DNA from: Variovorax sp. KBW07
GTDB taxonomy: Bacteria > Pseudomonadota > Gammaproteobacteria > Burkholderiales > Burkholderiaceae_C
Length of the DNA: 64,000 nt
Assembly (NCBI RefSeq): GCF_003852515.1
Contig: NZ_QAJK01000027.1
Location: forward strand, 8,163-72,162
Reading direction: 5' to 3'
The translations under genes were made by a program, and so were the position numbers. Position 1 is the first letter of the stretch. Each line of letters opens with the position of its first letter. Under the pieces are notes generated by a model. It worked only from the letters and a program-made list of their open reading frames with translations, was not told where the DNA came from and did no database searches. Below, one piece after another: positions 37,562 through 44,997 of this stretch.

Positions 37562-37585
37562 CGTGTTCCTTTCGTTGTCTTGTCG

Positions 37586-38215
37586 TCAGTCGCGCCGCGG
37601 GCTCGGCCGCGAGAGCTCCACCAGCGGGCCGACCGATGCGTACTGGTTGCCGCCCAGCCGCGTGAGCGGCAGCGTGCGCGCCACGTCGAAGCGCCCGTTC
37701 GGCTCGACGAATTCCGGGTCGAGGTGAATGCCGACCACGCGCCCGAACACCACGTTGCTGAACGTGTCGCCCGGCCCCTGCGGCTCGATCTCGACGATGC
37801 GCAGCAGCTTGCATTCCATGCTCGCCGGCGAACGCGCCACGCGCGGCGGCCGCACCTTCTGGCTCGGCGCTTTCTGCAGGCCGGCAAGCTCGAACTCGTC
37901 GGTGCCGTAGGGCGCGTCGAGCGAGCTGATGTTCATGGCGTCGCGCAAGTCCCAGGTCACCAGGTTGGTGACGAATTCGCCGGTCGCGCGCACGTTGGTG
38001 ATGGTGTCTTTTTCGTGTCGGTCGGCCGGCGCGTTGCAGGAAAAGATGACCACCGGCGGCGCGGTGGAAACCAGGTTGAAGTGCGAGAACGGCGCCAGGT
38101 TGACCCGGCCTTCGGGGCTCATCGTGCTGATCCAGCCGATGGGCCGTGGCGCCACGATGGCATTGAAAAGCGTGCGCTTGAAATCGGGTGTGTTTTCGGG
38201 GTCGATGAACAGCAT
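37586..38215 (-). CDS. Flavin reductase family protein
   Basis: A 209-residue FMN-binding split-barrel protein: FKRTLFNAIVAPRPIGWIST at the start, NLAPFSHFNLVSTAPPVVIF, and DTITNVRATGEFVTNLVTWD. This opening is that of the DIM6/NTAB-like flavin reductase branch. It could supply reduced flavin to a monooxygenase (none is nearby) or act directly on the substrate. It lies 24 bases before the bicupin start and 31 after the SnoaL-fold gene. Confidence 0.88.
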   Translation of the reverse strand: MLFIDPENTPDFKRTLFNAIVAPRPIGWISTMSPEGRVNLAPFSHFNLVSTAPPVVIFSCNAPADRHEKDTITNVRATGEFVTNLVTWDLRDAMNISSLDAPYGTDEFELAGLQKAPSQKVRPPRVARSPASMECKLLRIVEIEPQGPGDTFSNVVFGRVVGIHLDPEFVEPNGRFDVARTLPLTRLGGNQYASVGPLVELSRPSPRRD

Positions 38216-38246
38216 GAGGGCTTCTTCTTTCGTGCGATCGCTGGCT

Positions 38247-38687
38247 TCAGCCCGTGGTGGGCGTGTCGTCCCGGAACAGCGGGCGCAGCGTGCGCAGCGC
38301 GTAGAGCCAGCTGCCGTCGGGCTGGCGCACCACCGTTTCGCGCACGTCGGCGATCATGATCGCGGGCCTCGATGGCAGCACGCCTTCGCCGTCGGCGGCG
38401 TAGAGGCTCATCACGTAGTTGCAGTCCACGCGCTCCGGCGACACCGGCACCGCGCGAAAGTTCTGCACCACGTGCAGCGAGGTGCGCGCGCCGCGCGCCT
38501 GCCGTGCGTTGTAGAAGTCGGCAATGGCGGCGCGGCCGGTGCGTGACTTCTGGCTGGTGGTGAACACCGCGTCCTCGGTGTAGTAGGCGTGGGCGTCCTG
38601 CCCCCAGTTGAAGTCGACCTCGTACCAGTAGTCGACGGCCAGTGCCTCGAGCGCCTGGCGAAGCGCGAGTTTTTCGATGTGGTTCAT
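38247..38687 (-). CDS. SnoaL-like / NTF2-fold protein
   Basis: A 146-residue NTF2-like protein. The opening MNHIEKLALRQALEALAVDY WYEVD-type helix, the FNWGQDAHAYYTEDAVF segment and TGRAAIADFYNAR are typical of the SnoaL family, which includes small isomerases, cyclases, hydratases and beta subunits of ring-hydroxylating enzymes. The ATG at 38687 is the first consistent with family length. No alpha-subunit partner is near, so a stand-alone isomerase or dehydratase is more likely. Confidence 0.82.
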   Translation of the reverse strand: MNHIEKLALRQALEALAVDYWYEVDFNWGQDAHAYYTEDAVFTTSQKSRTGRAAIADFYNARQARGARTSLHVVQNFRAVPVSPERVDCNYVMSLYAADGEGVLPSRPAIMIADVRETVVRQPDGSWLYALRTLRPLFRDDTPTTG

Positions 38688-38722
38688 GCGTGCGGCTCCA
38701 TGCCGGTTCAGTTCGGTTCGGT

Positions 38723-39634
38723 TCAGTCTTGCCAGTAGAGGCGCGTGGGGTTGTCGACCAGCAGCTTGTGCAGCACGGCGGGGTCGTCGGAAAAAAGCGG
38801 CAGCAGGTCGACCAGCTTGCCGTCGTCGGGCATCTCGCGCACGCTGGGGTGGGGCCAGTCGGTGCCCCACAGCACGCGGTCGGGCGCGGCCTCGACCAGC
38901 CGGCGCGCGAAGGGCACGGCATCTTCGAAGGGCAGGCCAGGGCCGGAAGACAGCAGATGCGACGTGCGCTCCGCGCCGCTCACCTTGACCCAGCAGCGCT
39001 CGTCCTTCATGAGGTCGAGCAGCGCGTCGAAGGGCTCCTGCTGCGGGCCGCTTTCGGCCAGCACGCGGCCCATGTGGTCGATCACGTAGGGCAGCGGCAG
39101 CTCGTCCAGAAACTGGCGGTACACCGGCAGGTCTTGCGGGTCGAAGTGCAGCACCAGGTGCCAGCCCAGCGTCTTCACGCGATGGGCCAGGCTGCGGATG
39201 GCGTCCAGGTCCGGCGCGCCGCCCAGCCGCCGCACGAAGTTGAAGCGCAGCGAGCGCACGCCGCCTTCGTGCAGCGCGCGCAGCCCGGCGTCGTCGATCG
39301 ACGCGGGGACCATTGCAACGCCGCGGTAGGTGTCGGGCGACTGCGCAATGGCGTCCAGCATCGCGCTGTTGTCGTGGCCGTGGATGCTGGCCTGCACCAG
39401 CACCACGCGCTCGATGCCGAGCAGCGCATGCAGCGCGCGCAATTGCGCCGCCGGTGCGTCCGTCGGTTCGTAGGTGCGCTTGGGCGAATACGGAAAACGC
39501 GCGCCCGGCCCGAACACGTGGCAGTGCGCGTCGCAGGCGCCGGGCGGCAGCCGGTAGGTGGGCCGGCTGGGGTTCGGGTGCGGCGGGGGATTGACCTTGA
39601 GGGGGGCGGGCGTGCCGAGGGTGCTGTCTGTCAT
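38723..39634 (-). CDS. Amidohydrolase family, LigI-like 2-pyrone-4,6-dicarboxylate lactonase homologue
   Basis: A 303-residue TIM-barrel hydrolase. CDAHCHVFGPGARFPYSPKR, VVLVQASIHGHDNSAMLDA, GVRSLRFNFVRRLGG, VIDHMGRV, and WGTDWPHPSVREMPDDG through NPTRLYW follow LigI of the protocatechuate 4,5-cleavage pathway almost segment by segment, including the catalytic Asp in GTDWPHP. LigI opens 2-pyrone-4,6-dicarboxylate to 4-oxalomesaconate. 4-Sulfomuconolactone hydrolase is a close relative and cannot be excluded. It lies 23 bases after the Bug gene. The ATG at 39634 is chosen on family length. Confidence 0.87.
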   Translation of the reverse strand: MTDSTLGTPAPLKVNPPPHPNPSRPTYRLPPGACDAHCHVFGPGARFPYSPKRTYEPTDAPAAQLRALHALLGIERVVLVQASIHGHDNSAMLDAIAQSPDTYRGVAMVPASIDDAGLRALHEGGVRSLRFNFVRRLGGAPDLDAIRSLAHRVKTLGWHLVLHFDPQDLPVYRQFLDELPLPYVIDHMGRVLAESGPQQEPFDALLDLMKDERCWVKVSGAERTSHLLSSGPGLPFEDAVPFARRLVEAAPDRVLWGTDWPHPSVREMPDDGKLVDLLPLFSDDPAVLHKLLVDNPTRLYWQD

Positions 39635-39657
39635 GGTTGGTGTCGTCTCTTGTCTGT

Positions 39658-40629
39658 TCATTCGGCCTTGAAGCCGGAGCGCTTGATGGGCTCTTCCCAG
39701 CGCTTGTACTGGGACGCCTGCGTGCTCGCCAGGAGCTGCGAGCCGCCGTGGTCGGCCACCATCGCCAGGTTCAGGAGCTTGTCGCGCACGTCCTGTGTGG
39801 CCAGTGCCTGCGCCACGGCCTTGTCGATGCGGTCCGTCACGGCGCCCGGCATGTTGGCCGGTCCGTAGAGGCCGAAGAAATTGTCGACCACCACGTCGAT
39901 GCCGGACTCGCGCAGCGTCGGCACTTCGGGCAGGGCGGGCGTGCGGCGGGCACCGGTCACGGCAAGCACGCGCAGCTTGCCGTTGCGGTGCATCTCCACC
40001 ACTTCGGCCGGGCTGTCGATCATCAGCGGCACCTGGCCGCCGATCAGGTCCTGGATGGCGGGTGCGCCGCCGCGGTACGGCACATGGAGCAGCGGAACGC
40101 CGGTCGCCTGCGCGATCACCAGGCCGGCGAAGTGGGGCACCGAGCCCGCGCCCGACGTCGCATACGTGGCCTGCGCGGGGTGCGCCTTCATCCACGCGAA
40201 CATCGCCTTCACGTCGCCCGGCGGCACCGCCGGCCCGACGGACACGGCCAGGTCCAGCGTGGTCAGGCGCGACACCGGCGTGAAGTCTTTCACCGGGTCG
40301 TAGCCCAGGCTGGTGGGATAGAGCCAGGGCAGGATGGTCAGCGCACCGCCCGGGGCAATGGCCAGCGTGCGCCCGTCGGGCCGCGAGCGCCGCAGCTCGC
40401 TCAACGCGATGCGCCCAGCCGCGCCGGGCCGGTTCTCCACCAGCACGTTGGTGTTCAGCGAAACCCGCAGCTTGTCCGCCAGCAGGCGGGCCACCGCGTC
40501 CACGCCGCCGCCAGGCGGAAAGCCCACCAGGATGCGCGTGGGCGTGGTGTCCTGCGCCCACACCGACGGCATGGGCGAGGCTGCCGCCGCGAGTGCGAGC
40601 GACATCGAGAAGTGGCGACGTTTGATCAT
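39658..40629 (-). CDS. Bug-family periplasmic carboxylate-binding protein
   Basis: A 323-residue Bug protein with a signal peptide (MIKRRHFSMSLALAAAASPM, cleavage near VWA). TRILVGFPPGGGVDAVARLL, VENRPGAAGRIALSEL and VPHFAGLVIAQATGV are typical. The start overlaps the aminotransferase stop (ATGA), so translation is coupled. It is the second Bug protein of the two convergent operons and probably binds the pathway's di- or tricarboxylate. Confidence 0.92.
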   Translation of the reverse strand: MIKRRHFSMSLALAAAASPMPSVWAQDTTPTRILVGFPPGGGVDAVARLLADKLRVSLNTNVLVENRPGAAGRIALSELRRSRPDGRTLAIAPGGALTILPWLYPTSLGYDPVKDFTPVSRLTTLDLAVSVGPAVPPGDVKAMFAWMKAHPAQATYATSGAGSVPHFAGLVIAQATGVPLLHVPYRGGAPAIQDLIGGQVPLMIDSPAEVVEMHRNGKLRVLAVTGARRTPALPEVPTLRESGIDVVVDNFFGLYGPANMPGAVTDRIDKAVAQALATQDVRDKLLNLAMVADHGGSQLLASTQASQYKRWEEPIKRSGFKAE

Positions 40630-41837
40630 TGAAGGGCTCCTTGTCTTGTGGTCGGCCAGCCGGGCGCCGTGTCCAGTGCCTGGGCCAGCAGTTCGATGCC
40701 CCGGTCGATCTGGGCGGGCGGCGCTGTCACGAAGGACAGGCGCAACAGGTTGTGGCGCGAGCGGTCCGCGAAGAACGCGAAGCCCGGCACGTAGGCCACG
40801 CCAAGCTCAACGGCGTGCGCCAGCATGGCCATGGCATCGATGCCTTCGGGCAGCGCGAGCCAGAAGAACATGCCGCCGGCCGGCACGCTCCAGCGGCAGC
40901 CTTGCGGCATGTGGCGCAGCAACGCGGCCTGCATGGCGTCGCGGTGGCCGCGATAGCGCTCGCGAACCAGCGGCACGTGCTCCGCCAGGAACCCGTCGCG
41001 CACGACCTGGTAGACCACCTGCTGGTTGAAGATCGGCGTGTGCAGGTCGGCCGCCTGCTTGGCCTGGACCAGCTTGGGCATCAGCGAAGGCGGCGCCACC
41101 ACGTAGCCCAGGCGAAGGCCCGGCGCCAGCACCTTCGAGAACGAGCCCAGGTACACGCTGCCCTCGGGCCAGTGCGAGGCCAGCGATGCCGGCGCGGGCG
41201 CGTCGAACCACAGGTCGCCGTAGGGGTTGTCTTCCACCAGCGGCAGGCCCATGCGGCGTGCCTGCGCGGTCAGTTGCTCGCGCCGCGCCGCGCCGATGGT
41301 GCGGCCGGTGGGGTTCTGGAAGTTCGGCACCAGGTACAGGAAGCGCGCGCCACCGGCCTGTGCCAGCGCATCGGGCAGCGGGCCTTCGTCGTCGTTGGCG
41401 ATGCTCAGGTAGTCGGCCTCGTACGGGTTGAAGGCCTGCAGTGCGCCTACATAGGTCGGCGACTCGACCGCCACCACGCTGCCCGGGTCGAGCAGCACCT
41501 TGCCGACGAGGTCCAGGCCCTGCTGCGATCCGCTGGTGATCAGCACGTCGCCCGCGCCGATGCGCAGGCCCTGTGCCGCCAGGTCTTGCGCCACCCATTC
41601 GCGCAAGGGCGCAAAGCCTTCGGTCGATGCGTACTGCAATGCTTCGCGCGGCGTCTGCCGCAGCACGTGGTTCGTCGCCTCGCGGACCTTCTCCAGCGGG
41701 AACGCGTCCGGCGACGGAAGGCCGCCCGCGAGCGAGATCACGTTCGGGCGGGCCGCGAGATTGAGGATCTCGCGAATGATCGACGGCTGGATGCGCTGGG
41801 CGCGTCGAGCCAGTTGGAAGGGGAGCGAAGAACTCAT
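40626..41837 (-). CDS. PLP-dependent aminotransferase (fold type I, 2-aminoadipate/LysN-like)
   Basis: A 403-residue class I/II aminotransferase, like the catalytic part of MocR proteins without the DNA-binding domain. RPNVISLAGGLPSPDAFPLE, the NFQNPTGRTIG segment with Asn and the PLP-phosphate loop, and the PLP-linked Lys in GSFSKVLAPGLRLGYV are clear. An upstream in-frame extension passes towards the operator site and is rejected; the start at 41837 has a weak ribosome site. First gene of the minus-strand operon. It may feed an amino-acid-derived 2-oxo acid into, or out of, the pathway. Confidence 0.88.
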   Translation of the reverse strand: MSSSLPFQLARRAQRIQPSIIREILNLAARPNVISLAGGLPSPDAFPLEKVREATNHVLRQTPREALQYASTEGFAPLREWVAQDLAAQGLRIGAGDVLITSGSQQGLDLVGKVLLDPGSVVAVESPTYVGALQAFNPYEADYLSIANDDEGPLPDALAQAGGARFLYLVPNFQNPTGRTIGAARREQLTAQARRMGLPLVEDNPYGDLWFDAPAPASLASHWPEGSVYLGSFSKVLAPGLRLGYVVAPPSLMPKLVQAKQAADLHTPIFNQQVVYQVVRDGFLAEHVPLVRERYRGHRDAMQAALLRHMPQGCRWSVPAGGMFFWLALPEGIDAMAMLAHAVELGVAYVPGFAFFADRSRHNLLRLSFVTAPPAQIDRGIELLAQALDTAPGWPTTRQGALQ

Positions 41838-41965
41838 GCGGCGGTGGGTTGCGACAGGCGAAAAAAGAAGCGTCGGAGTCGTCGCACGGCGGGCCGGGCC
41901 CGGGACAACTTCCACGAGAGGCGGCATCTTTTCATCGGCCCCCGGCTGCCGCAATCGGAAATTTC

Positions 41966-41988
41966 GAAGTTTTCACCTGCAGAAAAGT
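41966..41988 (-). promoter_or_regulatory. 23-bp operator before the aminotransferase-lactonase operon
   Basis: Read on the minus strand this is ACTTTTCTGCAGGTGAAAAC plus TTC, 21 of 23 bases the same as the site at 32493-32515 and in the same orientation relative to its operon. It is 128 bases before the aminotransferase start. The plus-strand Crp/Fnr gene at 42160 is on the other side. The 41838-42159 gap holds no gene. Confidence 0.66.
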
Positions 41989-42079
41989 TGGCCTCGAGCC
42001 CGGCTTCGAGCATCGACTGTTCATGGCGCGGGCCGGCAGGGAAGCTGGTTCATGCAGCCGCCCGAGACCTGCCGCGGAG

Positions 42080-42111
42080 ATTTCTGCAATCATTCGCCGT
42101 CGGGCAGAAAT
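42080..42111. promoter_or_regulatory. Inverted repeat upstream of Crp/Fnr paralogue 1
   Basis: Perfect 8-bp arms ATTTCTGC (42080-42087) and GCAGAAAT (42104-42111) with a 16-base spacer, 48 bases before the Crp/Fnr start. It could be an operator or a leader hairpin; neither can be chosen from sequence alone. Confidence 0.45.
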
Positions 42112-42159
42112 AGAAGAAGCGGTCGTCGGGGAGTTGGTTCGCGCACACACAAGGCCTTC

Positions 42160-42909
42160 ATGAACGTGCCAGCAAGCAGCGCTGCCGATGTGGCATTGAT
42201 CCGGCAGGCGCTGGGTTTGACCGAGGCCTTTGCGTCCTGGCCGGCCCCGCTCCTGGACAGGTTGCTGCCGATGTCGCGCCTGGGGCGCCATCCGCGAGGC
42301 GCCCTGGTGCACAGCGAGGCAGAGGCGGAGCCGGAGATATTGACGGTGGTGTCCGGCCACCTGATGGTCAGCCGGGTGAACATCGACGGCTCCCGCGCAT
42401 CCATCTCCGTTCTGGGGCCGGGCCTTGTCATCGGCATACCGCGTGGAATGAATCCCGACGACGAGGCGCTGTATGACTACCGCGCCAACGACGATGCGGT
42501 GGTCGTCCACGTTCCCGCGCGCATCGTCTTCCAGACGCTCGACTCCGAAGCCTTTCTCTGGAAAACCATGGCGCACATGCTCCTGAAGCAACACCGCCAG
42601 ATGCTCACCACGGTGGTGGACCAGCTCGCCGGCAACCTGCGCAGGCGGCTCGCGGCCACCATCGACCGGCTCGCGCAGATCTACGGCGTCGACAGCCGGC
42701 AGATGAGTCTTCGGCTGCGTCTTTCCCAGGACGACCTGGCCGCCATGCTGCAGGTGTCGCGCGGTGCCCTCAACAGGGAGATACGCATGTTCGAAGAGCA
42801 AGGCCTGATTCGTGCCGAGTACGGGACATTGATCGTTCTCGACCTGCCTTCGCTGCGCAAGCTGGCCGGCTCCGTCGAGGAGCTTGGGCAGGACGAGGAG
42901 CAGGCGTGA
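42160..42909 (+). CDS. Crp/Fnr family regulator, paralogue 1
   Basis: About 249 residues. An N-terminal cyclic-nucleotide-binding-like beta-roll (PEILTVVSGHLMVSRVNIDG; ISVLGPGLVIGIPRGMNPDD) lacks the cAMP signature RTA and the FNR-type Cys cluster. The dimer helix follows, then the HTH LRLSQDDLAAMLQVSRGALN. Its end overlaps paralogue 2 by one base (TGATG), so both are co-transcribed. It is closely related to the protein at 53201. The three paralogues bracket the adhesin locus. Confidence 0.9.
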   Translation: MNVPASSAADVALIRQALGLTEAFASWPAPLLDRLLPMSRLGRHPRGALVHSEAEAEPEILTVVSGHLMVSRVNIDGSRASISVLGPGLVIGIPRGMNPDDEALYDYRANDDAVVVHVPARIVFQTLDSEAFLWKTMAHMLLKQHRQMLTTVVDQLAGNLRRRLAATIDRLAQIYGVDSRQMSLRLRLSQDDLAAMLQVSRGALNREIRMFEEQGLIRAEYGTLIVLDLPSLRKLAGSVEELGQDEEQA

Positions 42910-43628
42910 TGCAGCCGTTCGATCCGCAAGCGGCGGACACCGCGTTCATCAGAAGCGAACTGTTGGCCGCGGAGAGTTTTGCGGGCTGGTCGCCCTCGGC
43001 CATCGAGAGCCTGCTGCCCACTGCGCGGCTGGGCCGCTACGAGCGCGGAGAAATGGTCAAGCGCGAAGACGTCGGCGAGCCTGAAGTCCTGCTCGTGCTT
43101 TCGGGGCACATGCTGGCAAGCCGGCTTTATCCAGATGATTCCCGCGTGCCGGTTTTCATTTTCAACCCCGGCTATGTGGCCAGCATCCAGGCACCGCTCG
43201 ACAACGAGAAGCATGCGTTCTATGCGTACGAGGCGCACGACAGTGCGGTGGTGTTGCATCTGTCGGCACGCCTGGTGCTCGACAGGCTCGATACGACGCC
43301 GTTCCTCTGGAAGGCGATGGCCAAGGTGGTCGTGAAACAGCATCGCTCGATTGCCAGCACGCTGCTGGACTTTCAGAGCGGCAACACCCGCAGGCGGCTT
43401 GCCGCGACGATCTCCAGGCTTGCGCGCATCTATGGCGTGGACGACGACACCCGCAATGTGCGCCTTCGTCTTTCCCAGGACGACCTGGCTGCAATGCTGC
43501 AAGTGAGCCGCCGGTCCATCAACGGCGAGATGCGCGTGCTCGAAGCCAAGGGGCTGGTGCGCTCGGAATACAACGCCGTGACCGTGCTCGACCTGCCGGC
43601 ACTGCGCAGCCTGCACTCCGATTCCTGA
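42909..43628 (+). CDS. Crp/Fnr family regulator, paralogue 2
   Basis: A 239-residue protein when started at the ATG at 42909 (a GTG one codon earlier is possible). The beta-roll reads PEVLLVLSGHMLASRLYPDD and VFIFNPGYVASIQ; the HTH is LRLSQDDLAAMLQVSRRSIN. It shares the SGNTRRRLAATISRLARIYGV segment before the HTH with its paralogues. No cAMP-contact or Fe-S residues are seen, so the signal is unknown. Coupled to paralogue 1. Confidence 0.9.
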   Translation: MQPFDPQAADTAFIRSELLAAESFAGWSPSAIESLLPTARLGRYERGEMVKREDVGEPEVLLVLSGHMLASRLYPDDSRVPVFIFNPGYVASIQAPLDNEKHAFYAYEAHDSAVVLHLSARLVLDRLDTTPFLWKAMAKVVVKQHRSIASTLLDFQSGNTRRRLAATISRLARIYGVDDDTRNVRLRLSQDDLAAMLQVSRRSINGEMRVLEAKGLVRSEYNAVTVLDLPALRSLHSDS

Positions 43629-43760
43629 TGCGCAGAGCCTGCAAGGCAATCGGCATGAGCTGATTCGGCCATTGCGACCCTCGCATTTCCATTGACTGCG
43701 GCCTCGTGCCGCGCGCTTGTATTGGCCCAGCCAAGACAGGCGGCGCTCGCGTGGGCGAGC

Positions 43761-43790
43761 GTTGAAATGAGAAAAAGATTACTTTCAAAG
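43761..43790 (+). repeat. 30-bp direct repeat, copy 1
   Basis: GTTGAAATGAGAAAAAGATT followed by ACTTTCAAAG. It matches copy 2 at 43857-43886 in 25 of 30 bases, 96 bp apart. This copy also has inverted ends TTGAAA...TTTCAA, so it may bind a dimer. It is a probable operator upstream of the response regulator at 44037. Confidence 0.7.
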
Positions 43791-43856
43791 CGCATGAAAA
43801 GCGGCTCTGCCTGTATCGGGAATGTGACGTTTGTCGCGCTTCCCCAGTGCCCGCCG

Positions 43857-43886
43857 GTCGAAATGAGAAGAACATTACTTTTGAAG
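43857..43886 (+). repeat. 30-bp direct repeat, copy 2
   Basis: GTCGAAATGAGAAGAACATT followed by ACTTTTGAAG, the partner of the copy at 43761-43790. The conserved core is GAAATGAGAARAASATTACT. It lies 150 bases before the response regulator start. Confidence 0.7.
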
Positions 43887-44036
43887 GTGTGAGCGGTCTC
43901 TGGGCAAGCAAGGTCATATTTACAGTTGGCTTGCGAAATAAGTAGTTCTCTGCTTTTTCGCGATACGAATTCATCTTTGATGAGTAATTGATCAACAAGC
44001 CAAGCTGAATCGTCCTGGCTGCTTTCGAGACTGAAA

Positions 44037-44864
44037 ATGAACGGGAAACGGGCGCCGCACCATGTGGCACTGATCGACGGGCTTGCCACCCAGCGCGTCC
44101 AACTGCGCCGCCGGCTGGAGCACGCTGGCTGCACGCCCGTGCTGTTCGAAGATTCGTCCGAGCTGCTGGCCTTGCTGTGCAGTGGCAGGAGGTTCGATCT
44201 CTTGCTGATCGTCGAAGACGGCGCTTCGACGTGGCGCCAACTGGTGACGGTGTGCGGCGTGTTCGGCATACCGGCCCTTGTGCTCGCCGGTAAATCGGGC
44301 TTCAAGCAGGCCCACACATGGGCGCACGATTTTCCCGTTTCTCCATTGTTCGATTTCACGTTCTTGAATTGCCCGGAAATCGAGTTGCGGCAGCGAATTC
44401 TCAAGCTGTTGCATCACGGTGCGCAGTGCCAGGATCAATTGGTCAAGGCAAAGGGATTGGTATTCGGGAATTACAAATTCCACGAAGGCCTGTGCGTGGT
44501 TTCTCATCGGGGGCGTGAAATCAATTTGCAACCCCGGCAATTCAAATTGGCACTCGAGTTGTTTCGCAACACCGGCAGCGTGCTGGAGCGCAACCGGCTC
44601 TGGGCCTTGCTGTGGACCACGCCGTTTCCTTCGAAGGGCGTGAGAACGCTCGATGTGTGCGTGGCCAATGTCCGCAGGAAGCTCGAACTCTTTCCTGAGA
44701 ACGGCTTCGCGCTGAAGTCGGTCTATGGGCGCGGCTACCAGCTTCTGGCGGTAGCGCCGCTGAAAGCGCCCGTGCCCGGGTTCGTCACCGCCGACCGGAT
44801 GCCCGTCGGTTGGGCGGCGAACTCTTCCCCTGCCCTCGGCCAGGCGAGCGCTTCGCCGCACTGA
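44037..44864 (+). CDS. OmpR-type response regulator with degenerate receiver
   Basis: A 275-residue protein. The C-terminal winged helix is typical (HRGREINLQPRQFKLALELF; GVRTLDVCVANVRRKLELFP; VYGRGYQLLAV). The N-terminal receiver keeps the fold (VALIDGLATQRVQLRRRLEH; FDLLLIVEDG) but the paired acidic residues after strand 1 are ID-Gly, and the phospho-acceptor Asp position after strand 3 is Val. It is therefore probably not controlled by phosphorylation. No histidine kinase is nearby. It lies directly upstream of the adhesin gene on the same strand and is the likely local activator. The tail after residue 245 is unconserved. Confidence 0.85.
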   Translation: MNGKRAPHHVALIDGLATQRVQLRRRLEHAGCTPVLFEDSSELLALLCSGRRFDLLLIVEDGASTWRQLVTVCGVFGIPALVLAGKSGFKQAHTWAHDFPVSPLFDFTFLNCPEIELRQRILKLLHHGAQCQDQLVKAKGLVFGNYKFHEGLCVVSHRGREINLQPRQFKLALELFRNTGSVLERNRLWALLWTTPFPSKGVRTLDVCVANVRRKLELFPENGFALKSVYGRGYQLLAVAPLKAPVPGFVTADRMPVGWAANSSPALGQASASPH

Positions 44865-44895
44865 GCTCCCGAGGTTCTCGCGTCTGCACCAGGCA

Positions 44896-44911
44896 CCCCG
44901 TGTCCACGGGG
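44896..44911. terminator. Hairpin between response regulator and adhesin genes
   Basis: CCCCGT-GTCC-ACGGGG, a perfect 6-bp GC-rich stem with a 4-base loop, 31 bases after the response-regulator stop. The T-rich stretch begins 27 bases later, too far for a classic terminator. It may reduce read-through into the adhesin gene. Confidence 0.35.
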
Positions 44912-44937
44912 GCGGCCGCTGTGCGCCTGCTCGCTCG

Positions 44938-44977
44938 CTTTTCTCTTTCCTTTTTTCTTCTTCCTCTTCTTCTTTTC
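44938..44977 (+). promoter_or_regulatory. Forty-base pure pyrimidine tract in the adhesin leader
   Basis: An unbroken C/T run with CTT/TTC triplet repeats and a T6 run, ending 20 bases before the adhesin ATG. No Shine-Dalgarno sequence lies between it and the ATG. Pyrimidine-rich leaders can bind ribosomal protein S1, and simple repeats before adhesin genes often vary in length by slippage. Confidence 0.65.
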
Positions 44978-44997
44978 GCAGCACGGCTGCCAATCCA

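Larger units (their letters stand above)
43629..44036. promoter_or_regulatory. Repeat-bearing control region before the response regulator gene
   Basis: This 408-base gap is AT-richer than its flanks and holds no gene. It carries the 30-bp direct repeat pair described at 43761 and 43857, and an 8-bp palindrome TTGATCAA at 43988-43995, 41 bases before the start of the response regulator. It is a likely binding region for the local Crp/Fnr or OmpR-type regulators. Confidence 0.55.

Noticed and set aside
38247-38687. Beta subunit of a ring-hydroxylating dioxygenase.
   Set aside because: The fold is shared, but no Rieske alpha subunit is near and the protein is shorter; a general SnoaL-like label is safer.
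43988-43995. TTGATCAA as an FNR box.
   Set aside because: The FNR consensus is TTGAT-N4-ATCAA; here the half-sites overlap with no spacer, and the local Crp/Fnr proteins lack Fe-S Cys residues.
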